64,000 bases of DNA from Sarcophilus harrisii (GCF_902635505.1 NC_045428.1:215072301-215136300), one strand, 5' to 3'; numbered from the stretch's first letter, positions 24,906 to 36,910 are shown. Notes: a model not told the origin generated them from the sequence alone. Numbers and translations are program-made.

Positions 24906-25119
24906 CTGATTTTAATATCTCCTAAATTGTTACTATACCCTAAAGGAGAAACATTAGTAGCAGCTAAATGGAGGTTGAGCATAGGATAGAGCTAATTTAT
25001 TATGTTTCAGTTTTCCTGAAACCCATAGAGGATTAATATAATGTGATCCAAATTCTTTTGGGTAAAGACCAAACAGTAACTGTTAAATATCATGCCTGAA
25101 TATATTTATTGATAGGATA

Positions 25120-25300
25120 GCATTTATAAATGCTAAACCACAAATGTTATTTCCAAATATAGTATAATTTATACACAGACATATAATATAGCATATACTA
25201 TTATGTGTATTTATATACATTATGATATAGTAGTATATTATAGCATAATAGTATATAGTATGTATACTGATATGTATGTATATAAACCCATACTATCAGT
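25120..25300. repeat. TA-rich low-complexity tract
   Basis: Degenerate TAT/ATA repeats (tatactattatgtgtattta and similar). Confidence 0.6.
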
Positions 25301-25379
25301 AAGAAAAATAGTATTTATTGATACTGTCACAAATAACAATATATAATCATAAATGTTTTTAAGTTAAAAATTTTGCAAA

Positions 25380-26260
25380 CAATAGATAGACCTCAAAGGT
25401 GATCTAGTCTAACTACTTTACTTTATTATTGTATAAATTGAGGTTCAATTTGCAAATGACTTAGACAGGGTCAGTAGATGTGTAGTATGGCAAATCCAAT
25501 TCAAAAACACTCAAGAGACATCTCAAGTGAAGAATAGAAGTGTTTATTCTAGAATCTTGCAGGAAGTAAACATCTTTCCACTAGAGTCCCACCAGTGGAG
25601 AGAGATTAATTTCCACAGAGACTGAAATGAGTTATGGTTGGAAGTAACATGAACTTGTTAAATTTTGACCTGAATTTTATGATGGTCAGTTTCACAAGGT
25701 TTACAACTGTTTGCAGGTATGTTTTATGGTGGTCAGTTTTGCAACTGCTTACAACTGTTTACCCTATTTCGTTTTCCCAAATTCCCCAGATAAACTGAAT
25801 CTAAGTTATAAATTTAATCTACCTTAGTTAATGATTTTTATAAGAAACCATATAATCCCCCACAAAGATATTTGTTTAGAAGTAAGTAATCCATTAAACT
25901 AGAATAATCAAGGAGACTTAGTTTACCTCAGGCTTCCTCAACAAATAGAGATTAGCCAGTTTATAGACCTCTTAGAATATCTCCAGGCCATTAAATAGTT
26001 AGATTCTTCTCTAAGTGGTTAAATAAAGGTACAGGAGATCAGATATTTCTACTAGAAAAACAAGTCTTTTGTTCTCCTTCCCAGAACCATAATGATTAAC
26101 AGACCTTTGAAATTGGGTCTGGAATTATCAAGTGACTATTCTTGAGAAGTCCTCAGTTTCTCATTACATTCACAGGTAATAAATACCAGACACAGGATTT
26201 GAGCCCAAGATTTCTGATGTTATACCATATCATAGTATGTTACCATTCCACTGTACCAAA
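25380..26260 (-). repeat. MIR split by a 0.7-kb insertion
   Basis: The left half (25385-25473) ends 'gacttagacagggtca' and the right half (from about 26172) resumes 'cacaggtaataaataccaga' then 'caggatttgagcccaagatt'. Together these give a continuous reverse MIR. Confidence 0.7.
25474..26171 (-). mobile_element. Insertion in a MIR, possible solitary LTR fossil
   Basis: About 700 bp of sequence absent from the interrupted MIR. It starts near a TGT and ends near an ACA. On the minus strand it has an AATAAA at about 25540 and a TATAAAA-like box near 25838. These features fit a solitary LTR of an endogenous retrovirus lying antisense. I saw no internal viral genes and could not confirm the flanking duplication or the family, so this is tentative. 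Confidence 0.35.
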
Positions 26261-28145
26261 TCATTCATAATATCTTTTCTTTGAAATTTATTTTTACTCC
26301 AGTACTGGAATCACTACACTAGGATTTTTTTATTTTAGATCATGTAAGAGGTGCAAATTTTTATTAAAGCTAATGAAAAATACTTTCTCTTAACTTAGAT
26401 ATATCAAAGTCTAGTATAGGCTAACTCTAATTCAGAATGACATGTGGATTCACATTTTCATGGGCCGAAACTAGCCAAATCAATCAGCGATGTTTATGTT
26501 CTTAACAGAAAATTTAGAAAATGAGAAAGAATTCAATTAAATTAAAGAGAAATATCTAAATTGAACTGCCACTGGTCCATTTGATTTTTTTACTAGTTTT
26601 TTTTTTTTTTTAAACTTTTGGTTGTTTAGAAAATTAAGCAAATTCTTCTTGTCCTCACATATAGGATAATGTGTTACTCTCAAATTAAGGAACTGTGTGC
26701 CTCTTTTACAATTATGTCCTTTTAACTCTAGAAGTCTAAGGTTTATTTATATGAACCTATTTAATTGACTTAATAATCATAATTCAAAAATATATAGTAC
26801 TTTATGTTTATTGATTAAAAAGTTTTCTGATGTTTTCTTTTCAAATAGAAAATTTACATATTACTTCTAAGTCATGAGAGGTCTCATAACAAAATCAAAA
26901 AGTTAAATAAAACTAATAATACAAGAACTTCATCTGAAACTATATGAATCATTTCACATTCGTGGCACTTCTTACCTCTATTTTAAAAAATGTACAAAAA
27001 TCTCTTTTCTCTCTTTTACCCCCATCTTACTAAAAAGAAAATAAAAACATATTTATTGTAACAAACATTCATAGTCAAGCAAATAAATTCTCTTTGTCTC
27101 TCTTCCTCTTTCTCTCTCCATCCATATCCATATGCATATATGTGTGTATATACAGCACGCATTTACTTATATATATATAGCATACATTTACATTTATAGA
27201 TACATACATGAGTACATTTATACACATGTGAATATATTTGTATGTATATATTAAATTTATTTTAAGATTACAAAATATTTTCTTTACAAAAACCCTTTGA
27301 GGTAATAGATGTGAATATTATAATTCCTATTTTATAGATAAGAAAACTGAGATTCAGGGAGGTTTAAGTGGTTTTCCCATGATCATGTAGTAGTAATAAG
27401 AACTGGAACATGAAGTCAGGTCTATTATCTTGAAATAAGAAACTCATAATATTTAAAACAAATGGGGTCATGAAGAATTGGAAGCAATAATGACAACAAT
27501 ATTTTGGATGATTTGCCTGATGTTCATCAGAAGAACCAGCATAGCATGACTGAGATTTGAATTTTTTTTTCCTGGGGCCAGGATACATTTATTTTGATTG
27601 ACAAAAATAAATGGGAATGGGAGTGAGGAACCGATACAGAGTTATTTGTTTTTTGTTAATATCGCTTTTAAAAAAATCCATTATTATTGGTCCAAGTAAT
27701 TTTTCCTCTTTCTCTATTGTTTCTAATTCAGCATTCAATAATATTGAAGGAAATCATGGAATTAATAGATATGTAATAGTTTTTTTTAAGTACCTTAGAG
27801 ATTAAACATCCAAAATGAGGATGTCTTGTTTTCTTTAGATTCTAAGAGGCGTTATCACAATTTGTCTTTTTATGCACAAAATGTCTACCATCTAATTTTA
27901 AATGTATGCAGCATGAATTGCACATTTTTGCCCCAATTTTTATCACTGCACCTTTGAACAAGCAATCTTAAAGTCAAGAATGGCCAGATGTTCAATCTTT
28001 TCAGGATTATCTCTTTTAGCATTTTTGCTCATCATTTTGACTAATCCTTTTAGATCGTTACATGAACCCTTTCCACCCCCTACAAATCTGATCACCTTAT
28101 TTTCTTGTCAACAAGGCTTCTAGCATCATGGATGTCAAGTGCCAT
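26260..28145. other. AT-rich stretch with a MIR fragment, no gene
   Basis: A reverse MIR lies at about 27285-27400 ('gataagaaaactgagattca'). TA/CA-rich simple sequence is at about 27120-27250. The remainder is unrecognised. Confidence 0.5.
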
Positions 28146-29931
28146 ACAAGATAGTATCTGTACAGGCAATGAGGAAGCCAAATTATCACTCTTTGCCGAT
28201 GACATGATGGTATACTTAGAGAACCCCAGAGATTCTGCTAAAAAGTTATTAGAAATAATCCACAACTTTAGCAAAGTTGCTGGTTATAAAATAAACCCAC
28301 ATAAGTCATCAGCATTCTTATATATCACTAACAAAATCCAACAGTCAGAGTTACAAAGAGAAATTCCATTTAAAGTAACTACTGATAATATAAAATATTT
28401 AGGAATCTATCTGCCAAGGGAAAATCAGAAACTTTATGAGCAAAATTACAGACCACTTTTCACACAAATTAAGTCTGATCTAACCAATTGGAAAAATATT
28501 AAATGCTCTTGGATAGGGCAAGCAAATATAATAAAGATGACAATATTACCTAAACTAATCTATTTATTTAGCGCTATACCAATCAGACTCCCAAAAAACT
28601 ATTTTAATGACCTAGAAAAAATAACAACAAAGTTCATATGGAAAAACAAAAGGTCAAGAATTTCAAGGGAATTAATGAAAAAAAAATCAAATGAAGGTGG
28701 CTTAGCTGTACCAGATCTAAAATTATATTATAGAGCAGCAGTTACCAAAACTATTTGGTATTGGCTAAGGAATAGATTAGTTGATCAGTGGAATAGATTA
28801 GGTTCAAGGGATAAAACAGTCAACAAATATAGCAACCTAGTCTTTGACAAACCCAAAGATCCCAGCTTTTGGGATAAGAACTTACTGTTTGATAAAAATT
28901 GCTGGGAAAATTGGAAACTAATATGGCAGAAACTAGGCATTGATCCATACTTAACGCCGTACACCAAGATAAGGTCAAAATGGGTTCATGACCTAGGCAT
29001 AAAGAATGAAATTATTAATAAATTAGAGGAACATAGGATAGTTTACCTCTCAGACCTGTGGAAGGGGAAGGTCTTTATGACCAAAGCAGAACTAGAGATC
29101 ATTACTGATCACAAAATAGAAAATTTCGATTATACCAAACTGAAAAGTTTTTGTACAAACAAAACTAATGCAGACAAGATTAGAAGGGAAGCAATAAACT
29201 GGGAAAATATTTTTACAGTCAAAGGTTCTGATAAAGGCCTCATTTCCAAAATATATAGAGAATTAACTCTAATTTATAAAAAATCAAGCCATTCTCCAAT
29301 TGAAAAATGGTCAAAGGATATGAACAGACAATTCTCAGATGAAGAAATTGAAACTATTTCTAGTCATATGAAAAGATGCTCCAAGTCATTATTAATCAGA
29401 GAAATGCAAATTAAGACAACTCTAAGATACCACTACACACCTGTCAGATTGGCTAAGATGACAGGAAAAAATAATGATGATTGTTGGAGGGGATGCGGGA
29501 AAACTGGGACATTGATGCATTGTTGGTGGAGTTGTGAACGAATCCAACCATTTTGGAGAGTAGTTTGGAACTATGCTCAAAAAGTTATCAAACTGTGCAT
29601 ACCCTTTGATCCAGCAGTGTTACTACTGGGATTATATCCCAAAGAGATTATAAAGAAGGGAAAGGGACCTGTATGTGCACGAATGTTTGTGGCAGCCCTT
29701 TTTGTAGTGGCTAGAAACTGGAAACTGAATGGATGTCCATCAGTTGGAGAATGGCTGAATAAATTGTGGTATATGAAAATTATGGAATATTACTGTTCTG
29801 TAAGAAATGACCAACAGGATGATTTCAGAAAGGCCTGGAGAGACTTACACGAACTGATGCTGAGTGAAATGATCAGGACCAGGAGATCATTATATACTTC
29901 AACAACAATACTAGATGATGACCAGTTCTGA
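28105..29931 (+). CDS. L1 ORF2 protein, C-terminal part (5'-truncated, open frame)
   Basis: This frame encodes the end of the LINE-1 ORF2 protein, the endonuclease/reverse transcriptase that copies L1 RNA into DNA at the target site. It holds the catalytic FADD motif (residues 30-33, the YADD-like site), followed by 'YKINPHKSSAFLY', 'WKNIKCSWIGQANIIKM' and 'TPYTKIRSKW' as in L1 ORF2. Near the C terminus is the cysteine-rich knuckle beginning at C460 (CX3C then GTLMHCWWSC). The endonuclease and most of the RT domain are missing. The first 19 residues are encoded by host flank and target-site duplication, so the ATG is not an L1 start. No stop or frameshift interrupts the L1 part. It cannot be an active retrotransposon as it stands. 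Confidence 0.9.
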   Translation: MSTRLLASWMSSAIQDSICTGNEEAKLSLFADDMMVYLENPRDSAKKLLEIIHNFSKVAGYKINPHKSSAFLYITNKIQQSELQREIPFKVTTDNIKYLGIYLPRENQKLYEQNYRPLFTQIKSDLTNWKNIKCSWIGQANIIKMTILPKLIYLFSAIPIRLPKNYFNDLEKITTKFIWKNKRSRISRELMKKKSNEGGLAVPDLKLYYRAAVTKTIWYWLRNRLVDQWNRLGSRDKTVNKYSNLVFDKPKDPSFWDKNLLFDKNCWENWKLIWQKLGIDPYLTPYTKIRSKWVHDLGIKNEIINKLEEHRIVYLSDLWKGKVFMTKAELEIITDHKIENFDYTKLKSFCTNKTNADKIRREAINWENIFTVKGSDKGLISKIYRELTLIYKKSSHSPIEKWSKDMNRQFSDEEIETISSHMKRCSKSLLIREMQIKTTLRYHYTPVRLAKMTGKNNDDCWRGCGKTGTLMHCWWSCERIQPFWRVVWNYAQKVIKLCIPFDPAVLLLGLYPKEIIKKGKGPVCARMFVAALFVVARNWKLNGCPSVGEWLNKLWYMKIMEYYCSVRNDQQDDFRKAWRDLHELMLSEMIRTRRSLYTSTTILDDDQF

Positions 29932-30377
29932 TGGATCAGGCCATCCTCAGCAACGAGATCAACCAAATCATTTCTAATGGAGCAGTAATGAACTGAACTA
30001 GCTATACCCAGAAAAAGAACTCTGGGAGATGACTAAAAACCATTACATTGAATTCCCAATCCCTATATTTATGCACACATGCATTTTTGATTTCCTTCAC
30101 AAGCTAATTGTACAATAATTCAGAGTCTGATTCTTTTTGTACAGCAAAATAATGTTTTGGTCATGTATACTTATTGTGTATCTAAGTTATATTTTAATAT
30201 ATTTAACATCTACTGGTCATCCTGCCATCTAGGGGAGGGGGTGGGGGGGGTAAGAGGTGAAAAATTGGGAACAAGAGGTTTGGCAATTGTTAATGCTGTA
30301 AAGTTACCCATGTATATATCCTGTAAATAAAAGGCTATTAAATAAAAAAAAAAAAAAAAAACAACAAAAAAAAAAAA
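28162..30377 (+). mobile_element. Young 5'-truncated L1 LINE with 16-bp target-site duplication
   Basis: A 2.2-kb L1 starting inside the ORF2 reverse-transcriptase domain and ending in a 3' UTR, a 'cctgtaaataaaaggctatt' end and an A-rich tail (30340-30377). The identical 16-mer acaagatagtatctgt flanks it at 28146-28161 and 30378-30393. The perfect duplication and the open ORF2 frame point to a recent insertion. Its own 3' UTR is of a different type from those of the L1s at 1015-1496 and 7985-8350. Confidence 0.95.
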
Positions 30378-30393
30378 ACAAGATAGTATCTGT

Positions 30394-30879
30394 CTGTTTC
30401 ATGGAACAAAGCAATATTCATTATCCTTATGAAAAATGCTATTCTGTAAAATATATCTTCATTTGGTCTTGTTCATTTAAAATTGAAGCTAGTCACAGAT
30501 GTCATTTGAGAAACTGTAGCTATTATTATTAGCAACAATTTGTATTTTTCCCTAAACAAAGCAAGCTTTCTAAAGTGCATTTTTCAGTGCTCTAATTTTC
30601 ACTACAATCAGTTCAATTAGAAAGTCTTTCTCCTTTCTGAGATTTACTGTTATGGCCTACTCTAATGTCCTTTTTTGAATATCTAATTATTGTGTATATA
30701 TTCTCTAATCTTTATATAAATTTCGGGAAATCATTCCAAGCTGGAAAACTTCTAAGTAAATGACCAGTAAAGGGTTGTCTGATTGTTATCAAAAGATCAG
30801 CCTAAGTTCTGAAAAGTTCACCACTAGAGTGATACATTTTTGGTACACAACAATTCTTAAAGGCTATCATAGACTATCC
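30394..30879. other. Unrecognised AT-rich stretch, no gene seen
   Basis: Nothing recognisable beyond AT-rich DNA was seen between the L1 and the next L2. Confidence 0.4.
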
Positions 30880-31083
30880 TAATCCTTTCCTCTGTTAATT
30901 ATCTGCTATCTATCTTGTATATAGTTTGCTTTGTATATATTTGTTTGTCTGTTGTCTCTCCCATTAAACTGCAAACTTCTTAAGGGCAGGTATTGTCTTT
31001 TGCTTTTTTTTTTTTTTTTTTTTTTTTTGTATACCTAGCACTGAGCACAGTATCCAATACATAATAAGGGCTTAATAAATATT
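30880..31083 (+). repeat. L2 LINE 3' end
   Basis: A clear L2 end: 'cttgtatatagtttgctttg', 'cttcttaagggcaggtattg', 'acctagcactgagcacagta' and 'agggcttaataaatattt', interrupted by a poly(T) run at about 31003-31028. Confidence 0.85.
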
Positions 31084-31094
31084 TTTTAAAATTT

Positions 31095-31300
31095 TAGAAA
31101 TCTTTTACTTTTCCTAATTGCATGTAAAAACAATCTTCAACATTTAAAAAAGTTTTCTTGAGTTCTAAAGTCTCCCCCTCCCTCCTTTCCCCTTCCTTTC
31201 CTTTCCCCTTCCCTGAGATGATAAGCAATTTCATATAGGTTATACATATGCAATCATGCAAAACATATTTCCATATTAGTCTTAATAATGTTTTTGATAG
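31095..31300 (-). mobile_element. L1 3' UTR end, antisense
   Basis: The complement of an L1 3' UTR: 'gcatgtaaaaacaatcttca', a CT/CCTT-rich block, then 'ggttatacatatgcaatcat' and 'acatatttccatattagtc'. It resembles the antisense 3' UTR at about 563-720. Confidence 0.65.
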
Positions 31301-32514
31301 TCAGATCCATTAAGTAGGGTTGCAATTTGCATAAGTGGAGAGAACATGAAAAATGATGAAATTACCAATTTCAATAAGTACTTTCTTGACATTGAATTGT
31401 AACCAACACATGTTAGCTACCCGTGAGGTGCTATGAAAGGTTCTAGAGATACTAAAATGTGTAAAATATGATACCTGTTTTAGTTCTACCTAATAGTAGA
31501 ACTAACTAATAAGCTCAATAAGATAATAATATTAGTTATGATGATAATATACTAAGTTAAATATTTCAGAATATTTCCATATTATGGAAATTATAGAAAA
31601 ATAATAGCAGAAAATAATTTGCCTTCCCCAAATTATCTTCTATTATTATTTTTCTAGAACTTCCACATAACTTTCCCTAACTTCCATAAAGCATATGTCA
31701 ATCAACAAGGATTTATCAAGTACATATAGACAAAAACAAAGATATTCCCTATTCTCAAAAAAATGTACATTCAATATGCGGGATTCAATTTGAAAAAATG
31801 TATTCATAAGATAATATATGCAATATAAATGTAGGTGACCTCAGAGGGAATATATGTCACTATATTGTGAAAAAGCCATATAGGAAGAATATGTGGAACA
31901 ATTCTTGTTTTTTATGTTCATACTTAAAATTTTCATTTCTATTAAGAAAGGGCAATGGATTGGAAAAGGAGACAATGGTTCAAAGCCCAACTCAATTACC
32001 TTTTTGATTTAGGGCAAATCATCTTAATTTTTTGGGTATCAGTTTCCTCGTTTGTTTTTATAAGATGATGGAATTGGAGCTCTTTTATCTTTCAAGGTCT
32101 TTGATTATAGAGTCCTACAATTAGAGATATACCCTTTATATGTCCACTAACAAAAAAGGGGCTAACCCCCAAAATAGTGTTCACAACTTTAAAAACTTAA
32201 TCATGAATCATTTCCAACTTTGTTCATACTTTTCCTTTCATTTTCCAGGCTATTTTTTTCCTGTGAATCAAACAAAATAAAAATTTATGCAGAAAGAATC
32301 ATTATCAAATTATACTTCCTTACAAATGTAATACTGTATTTATTCCAGGAATATTGTCATTGGAGGGGGAAAGTATTATATTTATGTTTTGCGAAGCAAT
32401 TTGATTACATAGGAACAATTATAATTCAACTCACTCTTGTTGATTACTAGAATGAAGAGTAGATACTATTCTTGATCCTTTAGTGTTGCTATTCTCCTTC
32501 AGTTAATAGTAATT
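31301..32514. other. Unrecognised AT-rich stretch, no gene seen
   Basis: A short piece at about 31698-31770 resembles the unassigned ancient repeat noted at 1610. A weak forward MIR tail lies near 31970-32110. No gene is supported. Confidence 0.45.
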
Positions 32515-32725
32515 ATAGTTGATATTTATATAGCACTTACTATATCTGATCCTTACAACAAACCAAAAAACAGGTACATTATTATCCCCATTTTATAGTT
32601 GAGAAAACTGAGGTGGAGTGTCCATAATTCCAAAGCTAGTAAATGTCTGAAGCATAATTTGAACTCTGGTCTTCTTGACTCCAAGCCCAACACTCTGTCT
32701 AAGGTACCATGTAACTGCCTTTAAA
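32515..32725 (-). repeat. MIR SINE, reverse orientation
   Basis: Near full-length: 'tatatagcacttactatatc', 'agttgagaaaactgaggtgg' and 'aatttgaactctggtcttct' in order. Confidence 0.8.
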
Positions 32726-33094
32726 TTTGCTAGAATTTTATATATAGTACAGGTCTGAATTAGAACAATATTCCAGATGAAACAGCAAGTTAGAAGTGGA
32801 AAAGACCCTTAGGACTCTATAATTATAATTTATACTAATATATGATCAAAATTTAAAACCCATTAAAACTGATAAAAAAAAATAGGATTTTAAAGAGGCA
32901 GCCTGGCAAAGTATAATGACCTCTAGATTAGACTGGAGAAATAACTTACATAGTGAACCAAAAGCCTTAAGGCAATTTTAAACTTACCTTTAACTTATAA
33001 ACCCATTGGGAACATCCTTTATAAACCTCAGTTTTAAAATCTATAAAAAAGGAACAATAATACCTTTTCTGTCTATCTCACAGGATTTCTAGGA

Positions 33095-33320
33095 ACAGCA
33101 ACATATTATATGAGAAAGAGTCTGGACTGGGAGACAGAAAATTTAAGTCCTGTTACTGATTCTTACTTTATTTGTGACTATTAAGCCTCTTGACATCTCT
33201 GAGCCTCAATTTCCTAGTCTGTAAAATGGTGATAAAATAGTAGGAAAGACCACCTATTGCATAGAATTGTTGTGAAGGAGCTACTCCAAAAACCATAAAG
33301 TGCTATGAGTAGTGGCAGGA
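33095..33320 (+). repeat. MIR SINE, forward orientation
   Basis: 'gagcctcaatttcctagtct', 'gtaaaatggtgataaaatag' and 'cacctattgcatagaattgt' are forward MIR blocks. Confidence 0.75.
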
Positions 33321-33574
33321 ATGGAATCAGCTTTTTATCTGTCAAGCCCTGCCTTTTATGCAGGGTTGTTTGACCCTTATTCTCCACTGCTCCTAGCATC
33401 CCTAGAAGACTACAAATTACAGACCAATCATGAATTTGCTTCATTTGAAAGACTTGTCTAGCTGCCAGTTTCCCACACTAACAAAATCACAGGCCCGAAC
33501 TGAAAAAGAAAAAAACATGATTTATAAAATGTAAACTACAATTATGATGAAAGGAGATCAGGTTTATGTGAAAA

Positions 33575-33840
33575 TACCTTTAAAATGTGAGGTACCAAAA
33601 TTATTCAATGTATTAGAAATTTTATCAATTGCAATAAGAGAAGTAAAATAAATGGAATCAGAATGGAGAATGACGTAGTAAAACTATATCTTTTTTGCAG
33701 ACAATATGATATACTTTAAACATCCCAAAGATTCAACTAAAAAGTTAGTTGAAGAATGTTTTTAGCAAAATAGCAGAATATAAAGGATATCCACATAAAT
33801 CATCAGTATTTTTATATAATAAGAAAAACAAACCTATTGT
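33575..33840 (+). mobile_element. Old L1 ORF2 fragment
   Basis: 'gcaataagagaagtaaaata', 'ttttttgcagacaatatgat' (the FADD motif region, here FADN) and 'atccacataaatcatcagta' match the part of L1 ORF2 seen intact at 28180-28330. It carries stops and shifts, so it is an old copy. Confidence 0.75.
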
Positions 33841-34744
33841 GTCTACTGATAGCCATCTCTGGGGAAAAGATAGAGAACAAAGAAGAAAAAAAAAGAAAAA
33901 GAAAATTTCACAGTGACTATTATATTTTTAAAAGGAATAGCAAGTTGTACATGATAGATTTGCAATTTTATGTGCAATCATCTTTAATTTCCTACTGTGT
34001 TGTGGAAATGCTTGTTTTATTTCATAAATTAAAAATAAAATAAATAAAATTTTAAGGAGTGCTGGCCCCAATTAGGGTTCAAATTCCACCTCAGGTACAT
34101 ATTGGCTGAGTTATCTATTGTTAAGACTTCTATTACTATACTGCACTCTAGGTAATTATGTAACTTATGGAGAAAGGAACAACCTGCACTGGTAAGAAAG
34201 TTTCTCAGGAGATGCCAATGCCAACTTTCCCTAAATACTTGTGAAATGGTACTCTCAGTGTTAACTCTATAAATAGATGTAAAATATAAGCCATTATAAA
34301 TTTAGAATGATAAATCTGTTTATGTGTATTATATGTGTGTGGGGAGTTAGCATAAAGTAAGTTCATTTTTCTTCTTTATGGTATTTTCCAGTATGGGAAC
34401 TTGGTATAATAAGTTCATTTGTAAATCATTTCATCGAATGAAGAACAGAAATCTCAAATATAACAAAAGAGCTAACTGGATCCCAGAAACTGCAGTTTGC
34501 AAAATAAATTTATGTAAACTCAATGAAATGGAGACTAGAAGTAAATATCTGGAAAATTCAGGTGGAATTCTTCCACATGAAGGGAAAAGATATATATCTG
34601 AATTATCCTTACCTGTCAAATAATTCACCAGTTTGCCCTTAAAGTTTGCCTTTCTAGACATGGTCTAAATCAATCAATTTATCCTTTCGCTTAGTATATT
34701 TATAAAGTACAGTGTGATCTGAGTCTCAGGTTCATTCTCAACCC
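33841..34744. other. Unrecognised AT-rich stretch, no gene seen
   Basis: An 81-codon frame at 34378-34623 has no recognisable domain and overlaps another frame on the opposite strand. No repeat family was recognised. Confidence 0.4.
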
Positions 34745-34895
34745 AATTTATTATTGGAGTTTCAAAGGAGTTATTTTTCACTTGATTCTATTATGAAGAT
34801 AAGTTGTTCAGGGTTAGAACACTGGACTAGAAGCCAGGAAGATCTGAGCTCAAATTTAACCTCAAATGTAGCCATTTTGGACAAGTTACTTAATT
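34745..34895 (+). repeat. Local direct duplication D1 with SINE piece
   Basis: About 150 bp repeated 943 bp downstream at 35688-35838. It starts 'aatttattattggagtttca' and includes a SINE-like segment 'agatctgagctcaaattt'. About six to eight differences are visible. The shared non-SINE 5' part shows a true duplication rather than two independent SINE insertions. Confidence 0.88.
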
Positions 34896-34939
34896 ATTTT
34901 TGTACTTATTTACAATAAATCACAACTTGTCAAAGCATA

Positions 34940-35165
34940 ATATCTTAAAGATCATTTATTCCAACCTCATCATTTAGAGATGCACAAATTGAGGCACAAA
35001 GAAGATAACAATTATATTTTGATTCAATTCATTAATAAGCATTTATTAAGTATACACTATGTGCTTGGAAGTGAAAGAGGTACTATAGATACAAAGAAAA
35101 AAAATCAAAGCTCCCTATTCTTAGGAAGGACATTCTATTAGCAGAAACAACATATAATCCATTTT
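34940..35165. repeat. MIR fragment and unassigned ancient repeat
   Basis: At 34940-35010 there is a reverse MIR-like piece. At 35025-35160 'gcatttattaagtatacact' and 'caaagctccctattcttagg' belong to the same unassigned repeat as at 1610 and 48740. Confidence 0.5.
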
Positions 35166-35687
35166 TAGCAATGCATTATTGTAAGTTTTATTAAGGTAAA
35201 TTGTGAGAAACAATAACAAAAACATTTCAAGGAGCATGAGATATAGTGAGGAGTTGGTAGTAATTCAGATGATGTATTGACAAACTATTTACAACTTCAA
35301 TATGATCACTTGAATCTTACTAAATTCAGAATAATTCCAGCACTTTGAGTACCCAAGTAAGCTTTTATATAATGCAAATTAATTTTTTTCATATTCAAAT
35401 TGAACTACAGCAATTCTATGAAGAATTTAGGCCTTGTCAGATCAATGAAAGTAAGCCATCTAAATTCATTGGGATGTTATTGGGTTTATCTTGAAATTAT
35501 CCAATATCTGGTTAGACACAATCAGTATCAGTTTTTATATTATCATCTTCTCTTATAATTCAAGTTTGCCATGTTTTCCAGGCAAGAAAGTACTAAGTGT
35601 TGGCTTAGGATTAACAATAAAATTTCTATAGAGAACAAGGGTCAGTAAAGTATCCTAAATGACACTAGAAGGTGAAAAGTAACTTTA

Positions 35688-35838
35688 AATTTATTATTGG
35701 AGTTTCAAAGGAATTATTTTTCACTTGATTCTATTATGAAGATGGGTTGTTCAGGGCTAGAACACTAGACTAGAAGTCAGGAAGATCTGAGCTCAAATTT
35801 AACCTCAAATGTAGCCATTTTGGACAAGTTAATTAATT
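35688..35838 (+). repeat. Local direct duplication D2
   Basis: Second copy of 34745-34895, offset 943 bp. Confidence 0.88.
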
Positions 35839-36574
35839 TCTTGTCTAATTATTTCCTGAAGTTTAAAATGACTACTGCTCTCTTTTTTCACTGTTGCCAA
35901 TTTGAGGAGAACAAGTGTTCTTTTGAGAATAAAATGAGATATTTATAAAGTGCTTTGCAACTTTGAAGCATTATATGTATAATCACTAGTCATTGTGATG
36001 ATGATGATGATGTATATTGGGATGATGATGATAAAGGTTAACTTCCACTTAGCTGTCTATGTCATGGAATTAAAAGATTTCCTCTTATGTTTAACTACAA
36101 ATTTCACCACTTTTCAGATTTCCTTTTTTTAATGGCTTTATTGCTGTGGAACCTGATATTTAGTTAGTCAGGCCTGAAGACTTAGTTTTCCTTGCTGGAG
36201 AGAAGCTGAAGAATATCAACTTTTGATGGGAAACAATACTGATACAAATTAATCACCATAAGTAGTTTTCTTTTCCCTCCCATGAGTTAATTGCTGTAGA
36301 TTTGCAGCATAGGTTCAGATTTAGACTCATTAGCTATAACTATTGAAAAATAAGTAGAGTAACTTAAGTCTCTTAAATATATAGTTGTCAATTGGTTATT
36401 TCAAGATTTTTTTACTATCTTCCATCATTAGAACTTATTCAAAGCTGTGGCCTGGAAATCATTCTGGTATATGCAATCTCAAATACTAAACTTTTACTTA
36501 CCACTCTAAATAAACTGACTCAAATAATAGCCTTCTTCCTGACTCTATTCTTAAACCACCTTTCAGCAAACTTT

Positions 36575-36790
36575 TTTTTCTTTTCCTTCTCCCTCCCTTC
36601 CTCCTTTCCTGCCTCTCCTTCTCCTTTTCCTCCCTCTCTCTCTTCCTCCCACCTTATCTTCTTTCTTTTTCTTTCTTCCTCCCTTCCTTCCCCCTCTTTC
36701 ATTCCTTCTCTTTCTCTCCCTTCCTCCCTTCCTTCCTTCTCTCCCTTTCTCCCTTCTTTCCTTCCTTCCCTCCCTCCCTCCCATCCCCCT
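36575..36790. repeat. Polypyrimidine (CCTT/CCCT) tract
   Basis: About 215 bp of almost pure C/T on the + strand. It generates spurious long S/P/F-rich frames and R/E/G-rich frames on the other strand. Confidence 0.92.
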
Positions 36791-36869
36791 CCATAGATGC
36801 TCTGGCCTGCTCAGTTTCTGACTTGGACTTTTTTATCCCTTCTTAGGCATCCCTTATTCTTGAAGGGGC

Positions 36870-36871
<2 letters not shown>

Positions 36872-36909
<38 letters not shown>
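36872..36909. repeat. (TA)n microsatellite
   Basis: Nineteen TA units. Confidence 0.95.

Positions 36910-36910
<1 letters not shown>

Noticed and set aside
28105-28161. Host ATG as a true start of an L1 or host gene
   Set aside because: The stretch is flank plus target-site duplication. The L1 proper begins at about 28162.
36392-36796. 134-codon frame on + and R/E/G-rich frames on -
   Set aside because: Most of their length is the polypyrimidine tract. There are no start context, splice sites or domain features.
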